A stretch of DNA of 64,000 bases, taken from Paenarthrobacter nitroguajacolicus. Its GTDB lineage: Bacteria; Actinomycetota; Actinomycetes; Actinomycetales; Micrococcaceae. Location: assembly GCF_007786235.1 (NCBI RefSeq), contig NZ_VNFK01000002.1, positions 248,001 through 312,000 of the forward strand, in the 5' to 3' direction. Each line of letters starts with the position of its first letter. The first letter of the stretch is position 1. Shown here piece by piece: positions 27,570 through 37,890 of this stretch. The notes beneath the pieces are model-generated. The model did not search any database. It was not told the origin of the DNA and was given only the letters and a program-made list of their open reading frames with translations. The position numbers and the translations under genes are program-made.

Positions 27570-28733
27570 GTGAGCAGTTCTCCCGCCCCCCATCACGTTG
27601 CGACGAAGAGGGAAGGCATCCCGCTGGGGAAGATCGCGGGCGTGCCCGTCTATCTGGCCTACTCATGGTTTGTCATCGCCGCTGTCACTGTGGTTTTCTA
27701 CGGCCCGGTTGTCATTGACTTATTCCCGGGCATTGGCAACTGGGGCTACCTGGTAGGGCTGGCCATCGCCTTACTGCTGGCTGTGTCGGTCCTGATCCAC
27801 GAACTGGCACACGCGCTGAGTGCCCGGGCGTTCGGATGGCCCAGCGAGAAAATAGTCCTCAATCTCTGGGGCGGGCACACGCAGTTCGAGAACTTCACGG
27901 CTTCGCCTGGCCGTTCCGTCACCGTTGCCCTGGCCGGACCGGCTTCAAACTTCGTCATCGCCGCGCTGATGTGGGCAATTCTGTCAACCCACGCGCTGAC
28001 CGGCGTGCCCGCCATGCTCGCGGACATCCTGAGACTGGCCAACCTGGTGATCGGTATCTTCAACGTCCTCCCCGGAATGCCGCTCGATGGCGGCCGGTTG
28101 GTGGAATCTGCTGTCTGGAAAGCCACCGGCAGCCAGGACAAGGGGACCATTGCTGCCGGCTGGTCCGGTCGAATCATCGTGGTGGCCCTGGTCATCTGGT
28201 TCATTGTTGTGCCATTCCTGCAAGGGCAGCTGCCCAACCTCATGTACACGGTCATTACTGTCCTCGTTTGCGGATTCCTCTGGATGAGCGCTTCGAGCTC
28301 CATCCACCACGCCAAGCTCCGCAGCCGTCTCTATCTTGTCAGTGCCGCCGGCCTGGCAGAACCCGCTGTCGGTGTACCGAACACGGCCACCGTGGCAGAT
28401 GTCCTGGCCGTAGCACCCGCGGGAAGTCCCGCCGTCGTGATTTGCGGACCTGACGGCAAACCGCAGGGTGTGGTGGACGTCGGCGCAACTGCCGCTGTTC
28501 CTGCCGAAGCCACGACGACGACGCCCGTCACCGCGGTTGCCCATGCCCTGGCCGCCGGGGCCTACGTCCCCGAATGGTCCAAGGGTCAGGAACTGATCCA
28601 GTACTTGGCACGGTTGGAGGGCGGCGAATACGCTGTGGTGGACCACAACGGAATCGTCACCGGGCTCCTCCGCCAGCAGGCCGTAGTGACGGCCATAACA
28701 GGCAAGGAAGCCCGCCGGAGCGGACGCGCCTGA
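27570..28733 (+). CDS. Site-2 metalloprotease (M50 family, Rip3-like)
   Basis: Intramembrane zinc protease that cleaves membrane-bound substrates such as anti-sigma factors; 387 residues with about six membrane helices. The zinc motif is HELAH at residues 77-81 and the third ligand is Asp173 in NVLPGMPLDGGRL. The C-terminal 140 residues are soluble and look like a degenerate CBS pair (AEPAVGVPNTATVADVLAVA; EGGEYAVVDHNGIVTGLL), as in the Rip3 subgroup, which suggests regulation by a nucleotide. It lacks a PDZ domain. GTG start directly abutting the HAD gene stop, so the two are probably cotranscribed. Confidence 0.9.
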   Translation: MSSSPAPHHVATKREGIPLGKIAGVPVYLAYSWFVIAAVTVVFYGPVVIDLFPGIGNWGYLVGLAIALLLAVSVLIHELAHALSARAFGWPSEKIVLNLWGGHTQFENFTASPGRSVTVALAGPASNFVIAALMWAILSTHALTGVPAMLADILRLANLVIGIFNVLPGMPLDGGRLVESAVWKATGSQDKGTIAAGWSGRIIVVALVIWFIVVPFLQGQLPNLMYTVITVLVCGFLWMSASSSIHHAKLRSRLYLVSAAGLAEPAVGVPNTATVADVLAVAPAGSPAVVICGPDGKPQGVVDVGATAAVPAEATTTTPVTAVAHALAAGAYVPEWSKGQELIQYLARLEGGEYAVVDHNGIVTGLLRQQAVVTAITGKEARRSGRA

Positions 28734-28850
28734 CACCCTGCCGGTAGAGTTACATGCCGGCCGCTTTAACCCAACCACCCGTTGAAATTTTTGGCGCCCA
28801 CCAGCCAGCAACACATCGCGGCCCAGCCGTACAGGAGCGAGGAACCCCAC

Positions 28851-29915
28851 ATGAGCAGCGAAACCGCCGCCCCCGAAGCAGGCGCAGGCACTGACGAGGC
28901 AGCAACCGGCACTCCCGTGCAGCCGACGGGCGCTGCGCGTCGCCGCGGGCCTTTCCGCGTGGGCGAGCGGGTCCAGCTCACCGACGAGCGCGGCCGCATG
29001 AACACCATTACTTTGGAGGTGGGCGGCGCTTTCCATACCCACCGCGGCTTCCTGAACCACGATGAAATCATCGGCAAGGTGGACGGCTCCGTGGTGAGCA
29101 ACAACGTCGGTCAGCAGTACCAGACGCTGCGGCCACTGCTTTCGGACTTTGTCTTGTCCATGCCCCGTGGCGCTGCGGTTGTCTACCCCAAGGACGCAGG
29201 CCAGATCGTCACCATGGCCGACATTTTCCCCGGCGCACGCGTGGTGGAAGCGGGCGTGGGTTCTGGCGCACTCTCTATTTCCCTGCTGCGCGCAGTCGGC
29301 GACGGCGGCTACCTCCACTCCTTCGAGCGTCGGGAAGAGTTCGCGGATATTGCGCGTGGCAACGTCGAGACCATCTTTGGCGGAACTCACCCGGCGTGGC
29401 AGATCTCCCTGGGTGACTTCCAGGAAGAGGTCGTCAAGGCCGAGGCTCCGGGCTCCGTGGACCGTGTGGTCCTGGACATGCTCGCTCCGTGGGAGTGCCT
29501 GGACGCCGTTGCCACCGTCCTGGCCCCGGGCGGCGTGTGGATCAACTACGTGGCAACCGTCACGCAGCTGTCCCGCACTGCCGAGGCCATCCGTGCCGAT
29601 GGCCGCTTCACTGAGCCCGATGCCTGGGAGTCAATGGTTCGCGGCTGGCACCTGGAGGGCCTGGCCGTCCGGCCGGACCACCGCATGGTGGCCCACACTG
29701 GATTCCTCCTGGTCACGCGCCGCCTCGCCGATGGCGTCACCGGAATCTCCGTGAAGCGCCGTCCGTCCAAGACGGAATTCAGCGAAGAGGACCTCAACGC
29801 CTGGACCCCGGGCGCCGTGGGGGAGCGTTCAGTGTCGGACAAGAAACTCCGCCGCGCCGCCCGCGATGCCATCGCCGGAACCAACGTTCAGGATGATCCG
29901 TCGGTCACAAACTGA
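28851..29915 (+). CDS. trmI: tRNA (adenine-N1)-methyltransferase
   Basis: Tetrameric SAM enzyme that makes m1A58 in the T-loop of tRNAs. 354 residues. The family N-domain has RRGPFRVGERVQLTDERG, followed by a Rossmann domain with VVEAGVGSGALSISLLRAVG (SAM site), HSFERREEFA, and DMLAPWECLDAVA, the catalytic NPPY-equivalent region. Actinobacterial extensions at both ends add about 70 residues to the 280 of thermophilic TrmI. The ATG at 28851 is preceded by AGGAGCGAGG; an in-frame ATG at 28782 lacks this. In actinobacteria trmI commonly precedes arc, as here. Confidence 0.93.
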   Translation: MSSETAAPEAGAGTDEAATGTPVQPTGAARRRGPFRVGERVQLTDERGRMNTITLEVGGAFHTHRGFLNHDEIIGKVDGSVVSNNVGQQYQTLRPLLSDFVLSMPRGAAVVYPKDAGQIVTMADIFPGARVVEAGVGSGALSISLLRAVGDGGYLHSFERREEFADIARGNVETIFGGTHPAWQISLGDFQEEVVKAEAPGSVDRVVLDMLAPWECLDAVATVLAPGGVWINYVATVTQLSRTAEAIRADGRFTEPDAWESMVRGWHLEGLAVRPDHRMVAHTGFLLVTRRLADGVTGISVKRRPSKTEFSEEDLNAWTPGAVGERSVSDKKLRRAARDAIAGTNVQDDPSVTN

Positions 29916-30011
29916 AAAGGTCACAATAGGGTCCGCATTCCGGATGTCACCCAGCACCCTGAGCTTTTCGGGACTATGGTCTTGTTAAGCGCAGGAAGGG
30001 GCTGATGAATC

Positions 30012-31817
30012 GTGGATACGTCAAACAACGACCTTGGACGGCCGACGCCGGAAGAAGCAGACGCAGCGGAAGAAACGGCAGGCCGGAGGCTTGCCGCTGT
30101 CCAACCGCCAGACCCTTCGAGTGAACTGACGGTTGCCGAACGGCAGATCAACATCCTCCGGGACAAGCTTCGCCACATCGACCGCCAGTTGGCAGCGGCC
30201 ACCCAGAACAACAGCAAGCTTGTGAGCATGCTGGAAACGGCAAAGGCGGAGATTCTCCGCTTGAAGGGAGCCCTTGAACAGGAGGGCCAGCCGCCCTACA
30301 GCTTCGGGACCGTGGTGCAGATCAATCCGCGCAGGCAGCCGGCCGCCGGCAGTTCTGGTCAGGCAGCTACCGAAGAGTCCGTGGATATCTTCAACGCCGG
30401 ACGCAAAATGCGCGTGGGCATCAGCCCGTTGGTCAACGTCAACCAGCTTGCCGTTGGACAGGAAGTCCTCCTGAACGAGGCACTCCTGGTAGTGGCCGGT
30501 CTTGGCTATGAACGTGCCGGGGAACTTGTCACCCTCAAGGAATTGCTGGGCAAGGATCGGGCACTTGTCGTGGGTCGGGCGGACGAGGAACGCGTCGTCC
30601 GGTTGTCCGGGGCGCTCCAAAGCGTCCACCTGAAGGTCGGGGACGCACTGTCCTTGGATTCCCGTACGGGCTACGCCCTTGAGAAGGTTCCGAGGGCAGA
30701 GGTGGAGAACCTCGTCCTGGAAGAAGTCCCGGACATCACGTACCAGGACATCGGTGGGCTCGGGCCGCAGATCGAGCAGATCCGCGACGCCGTCGAGCTG
30801 CCGTTCCTTCACCCGGACCTGTACCGCGAACACGGCCTGAAGGCCCCCAAGGGAATCCTTCTCTACGGCCCTCCGGGTTGTGGTAAGACCCTCATCGCCA
30901 AGGCAGTAGCGAATTCCCTGGCGGCCCGCGCTGCAGAACGCGCCGGCAACACCGATCTCAAGAGCTACTTCCTGAACATCAAGGGACCCGAGCTCTTGGA
31001 CAAGTATGTGGGCGAGACTGAGCGCCATATCCGCCTCATCTTCTCGCGTGCCCGTGAAAAGGCATCGGATGGCAGCCCAGTAGTCGTCTTCTTCGACGAG
31101 ATGGACTCGTTGTTCCGCACCCGCGGTACCGGTGTGTCGTCCGACGTCGAAACCACCATCGTGCCCCAACTGCTGAGTGAAATCGACGGTGTGGAGCGCT
31201 TGGACAACGTGATCGTCATTGGCGCCTCAAACCGCGAGGATATGATCGATCCCGCCATTCTCCGGCCTGGACGCCTCGATGTGAAGGTGAAAATCCAGCG
31301 GCCGGACGCCGAGGCAGCAGCCGACATTTTTGCCAAGTACATCACCACTGATTTGCCCTTCCATTCCCAGGATCTGGCTGAGTACGGCGGAGACGTGCAG
31401 GCAACCGTGGACGCCATGGTGCAGCGCACGGTGGAGGCCATGTACTCCACGGAGAAATCCAATGAATACCTCGAGGTCACTTATGCCAATGGTGATACCG
31501 AGATGCTCTACTTCAAGGACTTCAACTCCGGTGCAGTGGTGCAGAACGTTGTTGACCGCGCCAAGAAATACGCCATCAAGGATCTCCTGACCACCAACCA
31601 AAAGGGACTCCGGATCGACCACTTGTTGCGTGCGGTGGTTGATGAATTCCGTGAGCACGAGGACATGCCGAACACCACCAACCCTGATGACTGGGCGCGT
31701 ATCTCGGGCAAGAAGGGTGAACGGATTACCTACATCCGCACCATTGTTCAAGGCAAGGCCGGGCAGGAACCGGGCAAGTCCATTGAAACCACCGCCAACA
31801 CGGGCCAGTACCTGTGA
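30012..31817 (+). CDS. arc: Proteasomal AAA ATPase ARC/Mpa
   Basis: Hexameric unfoldase that recognises Pup on tagged proteins and feeds them to the 20S proteasome. 601 residues: a predicted coiled coil (about 38-90) that binds Pup, two OB-type subdomains (95-240), then the AAA module with Walker A GPPGCGKT (286-293), Walker B FFDEMD (Asp362-Glu363), and arginine-finger region [15 protein letters not shown]. It ends in GQYL, the conserved C-terminal tail that docks into the proteasome alpha ring and opens the gate. GTG start with GGAAGGGG 10 nt upstream. The dop gene overlaps it by 4 nt. Confidence 0.97.
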   Translation: MDTSNNDLGRPTPEEADAAEETAGRRLAAVQPPDPSSELTVAERQINILRDKLRHIDRQLAAATQNNSKLVSMLETAKAEILRLKGALEQEGQPPYSFGTVVQINPRRQPAAGSSGQAATEESVDIFNAGRKMRVGISPLVNVNQLAVGQEVLLNEALLVVAGLGYERAGELVTLKELLGKDRALVVGRADEERVVRLSGALQSVHLKVGDALSLDSRTGYALEKVPRAEVENLVLEEVPDITYQDIGGLGPQIEQIRDAVELPFLHPDLYREHGLKAPKGILLYGPPGCGKTLIAKAVANSLAARAAERAGNTDLKSYFLNIKGPELLDKYVGETERHIRLIFSRAREKASDGSPVVVFFDEMDSLFRTRGTGVSSDVETTIVPQLLSEIDGVERLDNVIVIGASNREDMIDPAILRPGRLDVKVKIQRPDAEAAADIFAKYITTDLPFHSQDLAEYGGDVQATVDAMVQRTVEAMYSTEKSNEYLEVTYANGDTEMLYFKDFNSGAVVQNVVDRAKKYAIKDLLTTNQKGLRIDHLLRAVVDEFREHEDMPNTTNPDDWARISGKKGERITYIRTIVQGKAGQEPGKSIETTANTGQYL

Positions 31818-33487
31818 CAGCAAGACCCGAAGGTTCGCCTGCTGAAAAGTTGCCTGCCGGCGGCGCCATGCGTGTGATGGGCTCGGAAACTGAATACGGA
31901 ATCCACGCACCGTCGGCCCCCGGGGCGAATGCCACCATGATGTCTGCACGAATCATCCAGGCATATGCCACGGTGACCCGGCAACGGGCGGCCGGGGGAG
32001 CCGAGACGCGTTGGGATTACACAGACGAAGAACCGTTGCACGACGCCCGCGGCTGGACAGTGGACAGGGCGGCGGCCGACCCCAGCCAGCTCACCGACCA
32101 GCCGCCGGTGCTCGACGCCGAAGCAGTCGCCTTGGCCTATGGTCGCCAGGAACTGGAACTGGATGGCGCGGACGAGTCCGGGTCGCTGCTGATGAACATG
32201 GTGCTTGGCAACGGTGCGCGGCTCTACGTGGACCATGCGCATCCCGAGTATTCAAGCCCCGAGGTCACCAACCCGCGGGACGCTGTGGCCTGGGACGCGG
32301 CCGGGGACTTGGTGGCCCTGGCCACGGTTCGGAAGGTGGCGGCTGACACAACGCTTCCCCCCATCAACCTCTACAAGAACAACACCGACAACAAGTCCGT
32401 GTCCTATGGATCCCACGAGAACTACCTCATGCCGCGCTCGGTGCCGTTCGGAGACATCATCCGTGGCCTGACGCCGTTCTTCGTATCCCGCCAGGTAGTG
32501 TGCGGTGCCGGACGCGTGGGCCTTGGGCAGGACAGTTCGACGCCCGGGTACCAGATCAGCCAACGTGCCGATTTCTTTGAGGCCGAGGTTGGGCTGGAAA
32601 CAACCATCCGGCGTCCCATCATCAACACCAGGGATGAGCCTCACGCGACAGCGGATAAGTACCGCCGCCTTCATGTCATCATCGGAGACGCAAACCTCAG
32701 CCAGGCTTCCAACTATCTCAAGTTTGGTACCACCGCCATGGTTTTGAGCCTCATCGAGGCGGGACAGGCGCCGAAGATCGAGGTGCACGAACCTGTCCAG
32801 GCGCTGCAGTCCATCAGCCACGACACCACGCTCACTGCCACGGTGCGGCTCCTTGATGGACGAAGGATTACTGCCCTCGATATCCAATGGATGTATTACG
32901 AGGCCGCCGCGAAACTCGCCCAGGAGACCGGCGTGGCCGATTCCGTGACAGGCGACGGCCATACCCACGCGGTCCTGGCGCGCTGGGAGTCCACGTTAAC
33001 AACGCTGGGCAGTGACATCAGCGCCGCCGCTTCCTCTGTCGAGTGGGTGGCAAAGAGGTCGTTGCTGGAGGGTTACCGTCACCGTGATGGGCTCGCGTGG
33101 GACGACGCGCGGCTCGGCTTGGTGGACCTGCAATGGTCGGACATACGCCCCGAAAAGGGCCTTTACTACCGGCTGCTCTCAAGGGACCGCATGACGCGGA
33201 TAGTCGACGACGGCGACATCGCCAGGGCGGTCAGCGAACCACCGTCGGACACCCGCGCGTATTTCCGTGGCCGCTGCGTTTCCAAGTTCGGCAAGGACGT
33301 TGTCGGTGCCAGTTGGGACTCAGTGATCTTCGACGTTCCCGGGTTGGGAAAGCTGCAGCGCGTCCCCACCCGCGAACCCTTGAGGGGAACCCAGACCCTG
33401 ACCGGCGCACTCTTTGAACGCCATCAGGACGCGGGCTCATTCCTGGCCGAATTGATGGGCCAGAATCCGCCGGCGGCCAAGAGCTGA
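31814..33487 (+). CDS. dop: Pup deamidase / depupylase
   Basis: ATP-dependent enzyme of the glutamine-synthetase-like carboxylate-amine fold that deamidates the C-terminal Gln of Pup to Glu and removes Pup from substrates. 557 residues, longer than PafA as expected, with the Dop-specific insertion after the N-terminal motif. Family hallmarks: [72 protein letters not shown] start overlaps the arc stop (GTGA). Needed here because the Pup downstream ends in Gln. Confidence 0.96.
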   Translation: MTARPEGSPAEKLPAGGAMRVMGSETEYGIHAPSAPGANATMMSARIIQAYATVTRQRAAGGAETRWDYTDEEPLHDARGWTVDRAAADPSQLTDQPPVLDAEAVALAYGRQELELDGADESGSLLMNMVLGNGARLYVDHAHPEYSSPEVTNPRDAVAWDAAGDLVALATVRKVAADTTLPPINLYKNNTDNKSVSYGSHENYLMPRSVPFGDIIRGLTPFFVSRQVVCGAGRVGLGQDSSTPGYQISQRADFFEAEVGLETTIRRPIINTRDEPHATADKYRRLHVIIGDANLSQASNYLKFGTTAMVLSLIEAGQAPKIEVHEPVQALQSISHDTTLTATVRLLDGRRITALDIQWMYYEAAAKLAQETGVADSVTGDGHTHAVLARWESTLTTLGSDISAAASSVEWVAKRSLLEGYRHRDGLAWDDARLGLVDLQWSDIRPEKGLYYRLLSRDRMTRIVDDGDIARAVSEPPSDTRAYFRGRCVSKFGKDVVGASWDSVIFDVPGLGKLQRVPTREPLRGTQTLTGALFERHQDAGSFLAELMGQNPPAAKS

Positions 33488-33566
33488 GGCGTGCCCGCCA
33501 CGGGAAGATTCATGCCTGGTCAAAGCCATCCGCAGCAGCCCGCAGCGTGGCAATATGGCAGTAGGA

Positions 33567-33587
33567 AGTCTCCGTCATCAGGAGACT
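33567..33587 (+). promoter_or_regulatory. Stem-loop in the presumed 5' UTR of pup
   Basis: Perfect 7-bp inverted repeat AGTCTCC / GGAGACT with a 7-nt loop, ending 19 nt before the pup start and just before the ribosome site AGGGAGAAAG. A CAATAT at 33551-33556 could be the -10 of a pup promoter, which would place this hairpin within a few bases of the mRNA 5' end. No T run, so not a terminator. Confidence 0.5.
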
Positions 33588-33606
33588 GACAGTAGGGAGA
33601 AAGAAA

Positions 33607-33810
33607 ATGGCAGCTCAGGAGCAGCAACAACCGCAGTCACGGGAAACCGAAACTGAAGTGGACGTCCCGGAGGCCCCACCGGCAGCACCCGAAGCGCAAG
33701 CATCGGAAGCAACACAGGGCGTGGACGACCTCCTCGACGAAATCGACGGCGTCCTGGAATCAAACGCCGAAGAGTTCGTCAGGGCGTTCGTCCAAAAGGG
33801 CGGCCAGTAA
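33607..33810 (+). CDS. pup: Prokaryotic ubiquitin-like protein Pup
   Basis: Small disordered modifier that is ligated through its C-terminal residue to substrate lysines. 67 residues, the usual size, very acidic. The C-terminal half has the Pup signature [13 protein letters not shown] then [14 protein letters not shown]; the last residue is Gln, so deamidation by Dop is required before PafA can use it. Strong ribosome site (AGGGAGAAAG). It lies 119 bp after dop, with a probable internal promoter and hairpin in the gap. Confidence 0.98.
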   Translation: MAAQEQQQPQSRETETEVDVPEAPPAAPEAQASEATQGVDDLLDEIDGVLESNAEEFVRAFVQKGGQ

Positions 33811-33889
33811 CCGGACCCACCCCGGAATGTACTGCCCGGCCGGCGAGAGGCCGCCGGGCATCGGAACGCAGAGTCGAAGGAGTGCAGCA

Positions 33890-34699
33890 ATGCAGGACCC
33901 ATCAACTGGCCCCCTGGCCACCCAGGCAACGTCTTCCTTTACGGAACATCTCCAACGCTCGCGTCCCGAACTCCTGCCGTTCAATCAATCGTTGCCCGCC
34001 GGCACGGTCCCATCGTCGCCACACGCCACCACCATCGTCGCCTTGACGTACGCGGGGGGCGTCCTCATGGCCGGGGACCGCCGCGCCACCATGGGCAACA
34101 TCATCGCCAGCAGGCACATCGAGAAGGTATTCCCGGCCGACGAGTACTCCGTGCTGGGCATCGCTGGAACGGCCGGGCTGGCAATCGACATTACCCGACT
34201 GTTCCAGGTCGAACTGGAACACTACGAGAAGATCGAGGGCACACTCCTCAGCCTCGTCGGCAAGGCCAACCGTCTCGGAGCCATGATTCGCGGGAACCTG
34301 CCCATGGCCATGCAGGGCATGGCAGTTATTCCGCTGTTTGCGGGCTTCGACCAAGTCTCCGGCGTGGGCCGCTTGTTCTCCTATGACGTCACGGGTGGCC
34401 GCTACGAGGAGCAGGAACACCACTCCGTTGGTTCAGGTTCGGTTTTCGCGCGTGGTGCCCTGAAGAAACTGTGGAAGCCAAACCTGTCGGAAGAGAATGC
34501 CATCGCCGTGGCCGTCGAGGCTCTCTACGACGCCGCCGACGACGATTCTGCGACGGGCGGCCCCGACCCCGTGCGCCAGCTGTGGCCGGTGGTCTACACC
34601 GTGAACCGGGCAGGCAACCGACGCGTCCCTGACCGGGATCTGGCCAACATTGCCGCCGCCATTGTCGAATCGCGGGCCATCGCCGGACGGGAGGCCTGA
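33890..34699 (+). CDS. prcB: 20S proteasome beta subunit (catalytic)
   Basis: N-terminal nucleophile hydrolase forming the inner rings of the proteasome. 269 residues with a 46-residue propeptide; autocatalytic cleavage should expose Thr47 in [11 protein letters not shown], followed by [11 protein letters not shown] with the catalytic Asp/Arg, and the catalytic-site Lys in EKVF. The residue before Thr is Ala (PHA-TT) where the textbook site has Gly. Start ATG 33890 is preceded by GAAGGAG; an in-frame ATG at 33827 has no such site and would give an odd N-terminus. It overlaps nothing; prcA begins 1 bp after its stop. Confidence 0.96.
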   Translation: MQDPSTGPLATQATSSFTEHLQRSRPELLPFNQSLPAGTVPSSPHATTIVALTYAGGVLMAGDRRATMGNIIASRHIEKVFPADEYSVLGIAGTAGLAIDITRLFQVELEHYEKIEGTLLSLVGKANRLGAMIRGNLPMAMQGMAVIPLFAGFDQVSGVGRLFSYDVTGGRYEEQEHHSVGSGSVFARGALKKLWKPNLSEENAIAVAVEALYDAADDDSATGGPDPVRQLWPVVYTVNRAGNRRVPDRDLANIAAAIVESRAIAGREA

Positions 34700-34700
34700 C

Positions 34701-35408
34701 ATGACACAGCAGTTCTACGTCTCGCCCGAGCAATTGATGAAGGACCGTGCGGACTTCGCACGGAAGGGCATCGCCCGCGGACGCTCCGTGGTGGTCATCA
34801 GCTGCGCCGACGGCATCGCGCTCATCGCGGAGAACCCCTCGCCGTCGCTGCACAAGATCGGTGAGATCTACGACAAGATCGCTTTCGCTGCGGTGGGCAA
34901 GTACAACGAGTTCGAAAGCCTGCGGCAAGCAGGCGTCCGATACGCCGACGTTCGTGGCTACTCGTACGATCGCGAAGACGTCACGGCCCGGGGTTTGGCC
35001 AGCGTATATGCGCAGAGCCTCGGAGCTGTCTTCACGGCCGAGCAGAAGCCGTTCGAAGTGGAACTGGCTGTAGCCGAGGTGGGTCTTGCACAGGAGCAGG
35101 ACCACCTCTACCGCCTCACGTTTGATGGTTCCATCGCCGACGAGAACGGTTTCGTGGTTATGGGCGGACTGGCCGACCAGATATCCGACGTCGTCAGCGG
35201 GGCTTGGGAGCCGGAGTTGACCCTTGCGGGGGCCATGCGTTTGGCGCTCCAAGCTTTGGCCGCCGACAAGGACGTTGACGCGTTGCCGGCAACCGCAGTC
35301 GAAGCAGCAGTCCTGTACCGCGCTTCGGAGAGTCACCGTGGCTCACGCAGAGCCTTCCGGCGGCTGCTGCCCGAAGACATGACCCGCCTGCTCACAGAGG
35401 AGAGCTGA
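34701..35408 (+). CDS. prcA: 20S proteasome alpha subunit
   Basis: Non-catalytic outer-ring subunit that gates the proteasome and binds ARC. 235 residues. The gate-forming N-tail [20 protein letters not shown] is the actinobacterial signature, followed by [20 protein letters not shown] and [17 protein letters not shown]. The ATG at 34701 is 1 bp after prcB, with GGGAGG upstream; the frame is open to 34650 inside prcB but that is not used. Followed 1 bp later by pafA, so prcB-prcA-pafA are one tight unit. Confidence 0.96.
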   Translation: MTQQFYVSPEQLMKDRADFARKGIARGRSVVVISCADGIALIAENPSPSLHKIGEIYDKIAFAAVGKYNEFESLRQAGVRYADVRGYSYDREDVTARGLASVYAQSLGAVFTAEQKPFEVELAVAEVGLAQEQDHLYRLTFDGSIADENGFVVMGGLADQISDVVSGAWEPELTLAGAMRLALQALAADKDVDALPATAVEAAVLYRASESHRGSRRAFRRLLPEDMTRLLTEES

Positions 35409-35409
35409 G

Positions 35410-36774
35410 ATGGATAAGCGAATATTTGGCATCGAAACGGAATTCGGAATCTCGTATTCCAGCCCGGATTCGCGACCGCTGGCTCCCGAGGAAGTGGCAC
35501 GCTACCTGTTTCGCAAGGTGGTTAGCTGGGGCAGGTCCTCGAACGTGTTCCTAACCAATGGCTCACGGCTCTACCTGGATGTGGGTTCGCACCCGGAATA
35601 CGCCACGGCGGAGTGCGACGACCTCGCGCAACTCATTGCCCATGACCGAGCCGGCGAACTCATCCTTGACGACCTCGTGGACGAGGCACAGGCCAGGCTC
35701 GCTGCGGAGGGCTTCAACGGCACGGTCTACCTCTTCAAGAACAACACCGATTCCGCCGGAAACTCCTACGGCAGCCACGAAAACTACCTCATACCGCGGC
35801 GCGGGGAATTCTCTCGCCTTGCCGAGATCCTCATTCCGTTCCTGGTGACCCGCCAACTGATTGCCGGGGCAGGGAAGGTGCTGAAGACACCACACGGAGC
35901 CACGTTCGCTTTCTCCCAGCGCGCGGACCATATCTGGGAGGGCGTGTCTTCTGCTACCACCAGGTCGCGCCCCATCATCAACACCCGCGACGAGCCACAC
36001 GCGGACGCCGAGTTCTACCGTCGCCTCCACGTGATCGTGGGCGACTCCAACATGTCCGAAACATCGGCACTGCTCAAAGTCGGCACGGTGGACCTCATCC
36101 TGCGCATGATCGAAGCCGGAGTCATCATGCGGGACATGCGCATGGAGAACCCCATCCGCAGCATCCGGGAGATCTCCCACGACCTCACGGGCCGGGCCCT
36201 GGTTCGGCTGGCCAATGGCAGGCAACTTACCGCACTTGATATCCAGCGGGAATACCTGGGCAAGGTGACCGAGTTCGTCGCCGCGAACGGCGCCCATAAC
36301 GCCCATGTACCGCTGATCCTTGATCTGTGGAAGAGGACCCTTGACGCCATCGAGAGTGGCGACACCAGCACCATCGATACCGAGGTCGACTGGGCCATCA
36401 AGAAGAAGCTCATGGACGGTTACATGCGTCGGCATGACCTTAGCCTTGATTCGCCCCGCATCGCACAACTCGACCTCACCTACCACGACATCTCGCGGCA
36501 GCGTGGCATCTTCTTCCTGCTGCAGGCCAGGGGAGCAGCACGACGACTTGTCACGGAGACCGATGTCAAAGATGCCGTGGACGCACCGCCCCAGACAACC
36601 CGCGCCAAACTGCGTGGCGACTTCGTGCGCCGCGCGCAGGAACTTGGGCGGGATTACACCGTTGATTGGGTGCACTTGAAACTCAACGACCGCGCGCACC
36701 AGACGATTCTCTGCAAGGATCCGTTCCGCAGCGTCGACGAACGGGTGGATGCGCTCCTGGACTCTATGAGCTGA
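35410..36774 (+). CDS. pafA: Pup--protein ligase
   Basis: ATP-dependent ligase that forms the isopeptide bond between Pup Glu and a substrate lysine. 454 residues, the usual size. It is a paralogue of Dop and glutamine synthetase: [33 protein letters not shown] (with metal ligands and catalytic Asp), [32 protein letters not shown]. The C-terminal domain ends [13 protein letters not shown]. It starts 1 bp after prcA. Together with arc, dop, pup and prcBA this is a complete pupylation and degradation system. Confidence 0.97.
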   Translation: MDKRIFGIETEFGISYSSPDSRPLAPEEVARYLFRKVVSWGRSSNVFLTNGSRLYLDVGSHPEYATAECDDLAQLIAHDRAGELILDDLVDEAQARLAAEGFNGTVYLFKNNTDSAGNSYGSHENYLIPRRGEFSRLAEILIPFLVTRQLIAGAGKVLKTPHGATFAFSQRADHIWEGVSSATTRSRPIINTRDEPHADAEFYRRLHVIVGDSNMSETSALLKVGTVDLILRMIEAGVIMRDMRMENPIRSIREISHDLTGRALVRLANGRQLTALDIQREYLGKVTEFVAANGAHNAHVPLILDLWKRTLDAIESGDTSTIDTEVDWAIKKKLMDGYMRRHDLSLDSPRIAQLDLTYHDISRQRGIFFLLQARGAARRLVTETDVKDAVDAPPQTTRAKLRGDFVRRAQELGRDYTVDWVHLKLNDRAHQTILCKDPFRSVDERVDALLDSMS

Positions 36775-36805
36775 CTCCCAGCTTCACGGGCTATTCTGGA
36801 TAGTG

Positions 36806-36822
36806 GTCTCTTCCCAAGAGAC
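36806..36822 (+). promoter_or_regulatory. Short perfect hairpin upstream of the FKBP lipoprotein gene
   Basis: GTCTCTT / AAGAGAC, 7 bp with a CCC loop, 32 nt after the pafA stop and 63 nt before the chosen lipoprotein start. No T run follows. It could be an attenuating or stabilising 5' hairpin, since TATTCT 8 nt upstream could be a -10 element. Confidence 0.4.
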
Positions 36823-36885
36823 AACCTGCTTGGATGCGCTACGCGCTATTCCGAGTGTCCCTTGCCCCGACGAAAGTGCCTTTTT

Positions 36886-37818
36886 GTGCGCCGACTCCTA
36901 GCAATTCTCCTTCCCGCCTTGCTGCTCATCACCGCGTGCGGTGGAGGAAGCACTCCGGCCGCCGAGCCCACCAGCCAGTCGGCTGGTGACGTTTCCAAGC
37001 TCGACTCCGTGAAAGTGACGGACAACGGAGACGACAAAGCACCCGGTATCGAATTCTCCAAGCCCCTCACCGTTGCCGAGCCCACCGTGAAGGTGGTCAG
37101 CGAAGGCAGTGGCGATGCCGTGAAGGCCGGGCAGACCGTCCAGCTTGCCTACGTCGTGATGGACGGCAACGACGGCTCGTCTCTGGAGGATACCTACACG
37201 GCCGATCCCGAGTCCTTGGGTATCAACGATCAGTTGAAGTCAGCCAACCCGGCCATGTACAACGCAATTGTTGGGGCAAAGGTGGGCAGCCACATTGCCA
37301 TCGCTGCTCCCGGGGATGCCACGGCTTCTCCCGCAACCTCGTCCAAGTTGATCGTGTTCAAGCTCGTCTCGGCGAAGGACGCACCCGGCCTCCTCAGCAA
37401 GGAAGACACCGAGCAACTGGACAAAGACGGCAAGCTGCCCAAGGTGACTTTCGATGACAAGGGTGTCCCGTCCGTGGAGATTCCCAAGGTTGACGCCCCT
37501 GCCGGGTTGTCCGTGAAGGTTCTGTCCGAAGGGTCCGGCGAGGAACTGGCGAGCACCGACACCATTGACGCCAACTACACGGGCTGGCGTTGGGAAGACA
37601 GCAGCAAGTTCGACTCGAGCTATGACCGAGGAGAGCCCGCAACATTCGGCCTGAACCAGGTCATCCAGGGCTGGACGCTTGGGCTGACCGGCCAAAAAGT
37701 AGGGTCCAAGGTCCTCCTGACTATTCCGACCGACCTGGCATACGGCGCCAACGCTGCAGCTCAGCAGCGCCCGGCGGGCCCGCTGGTCTTCGTTGTTGAG
37801 ATCACTGGCAAAAAGTAG
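36886..37818 (+). CDS. Lipoprotein FKBP-type peptidyl-prolyl isomerase (two FKBP-like domains)
   Basis: Extracytoplasmic folding enzyme, 310 residues from the GTG at 36886. A short basic start and hydrophobic core end in the lipobox ITAC, so the protein should be lipidated at Cys18 and anchored outside. The first half (about 45-175) is FKBP-like but degenerate; the second (about 205-310) is canonical: NYTGWRWEDSSKFDSSYDRG, FGLNQVIQGWTLGLTGQKVG, IPTDLAYG, LVFVVEITGKK. A TTG at 36862 would give an eight-residue longer signal with an extra Cys. A second, cytosolic FKBP follows after 72 bp. Confidence 0.9.
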   Translation: MRRLLAILLPALLLITACGGGSTPAAEPTSQSAGDVSKLDSVKVTDNGDDKAPGIEFSKPLTVAEPTVKVVSEGSGDAVKAGQTVQLAYVVMDGNDGSSLEDTYTADPESLGINDQLKSANPAMYNAIVGAKVGSHIAIAAPGDATASPATSSKLIVFKLVSAKDAPGLLSKEDTEQLDKDGKLPKVTFDDKGVPSVEIPKVDAPAGLSVKVLSEGSGEELASTDTIDANYTGWRWEDSSKFDSSYDRGEPATFGLNQVIQGWTLGLTGQKVGSKVLLTIPTDLAYGANAAAQQRPAGPLVFVVEITGKK

Positions 37819-37890
37819 ATCCTGCTTGGCCCAAGCACTGGCTAAGCTGGTTCTTGACACCAATTCGTCCCCTCACACCAAGGAGTAACC

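Noticed and set aside
28335..28343. TTGTCAGTG resembling the PafBC-responsive promoter motif
   Set aside because: Inside the site-2 protease coding region with no TANNNT at the required distance and no gene start downstream.
27984..29390. 468-codon minus-strand frame opposite the site-2 protease and trmI
   Set aside because: No domain; runs across two convincing genes on the other strand.
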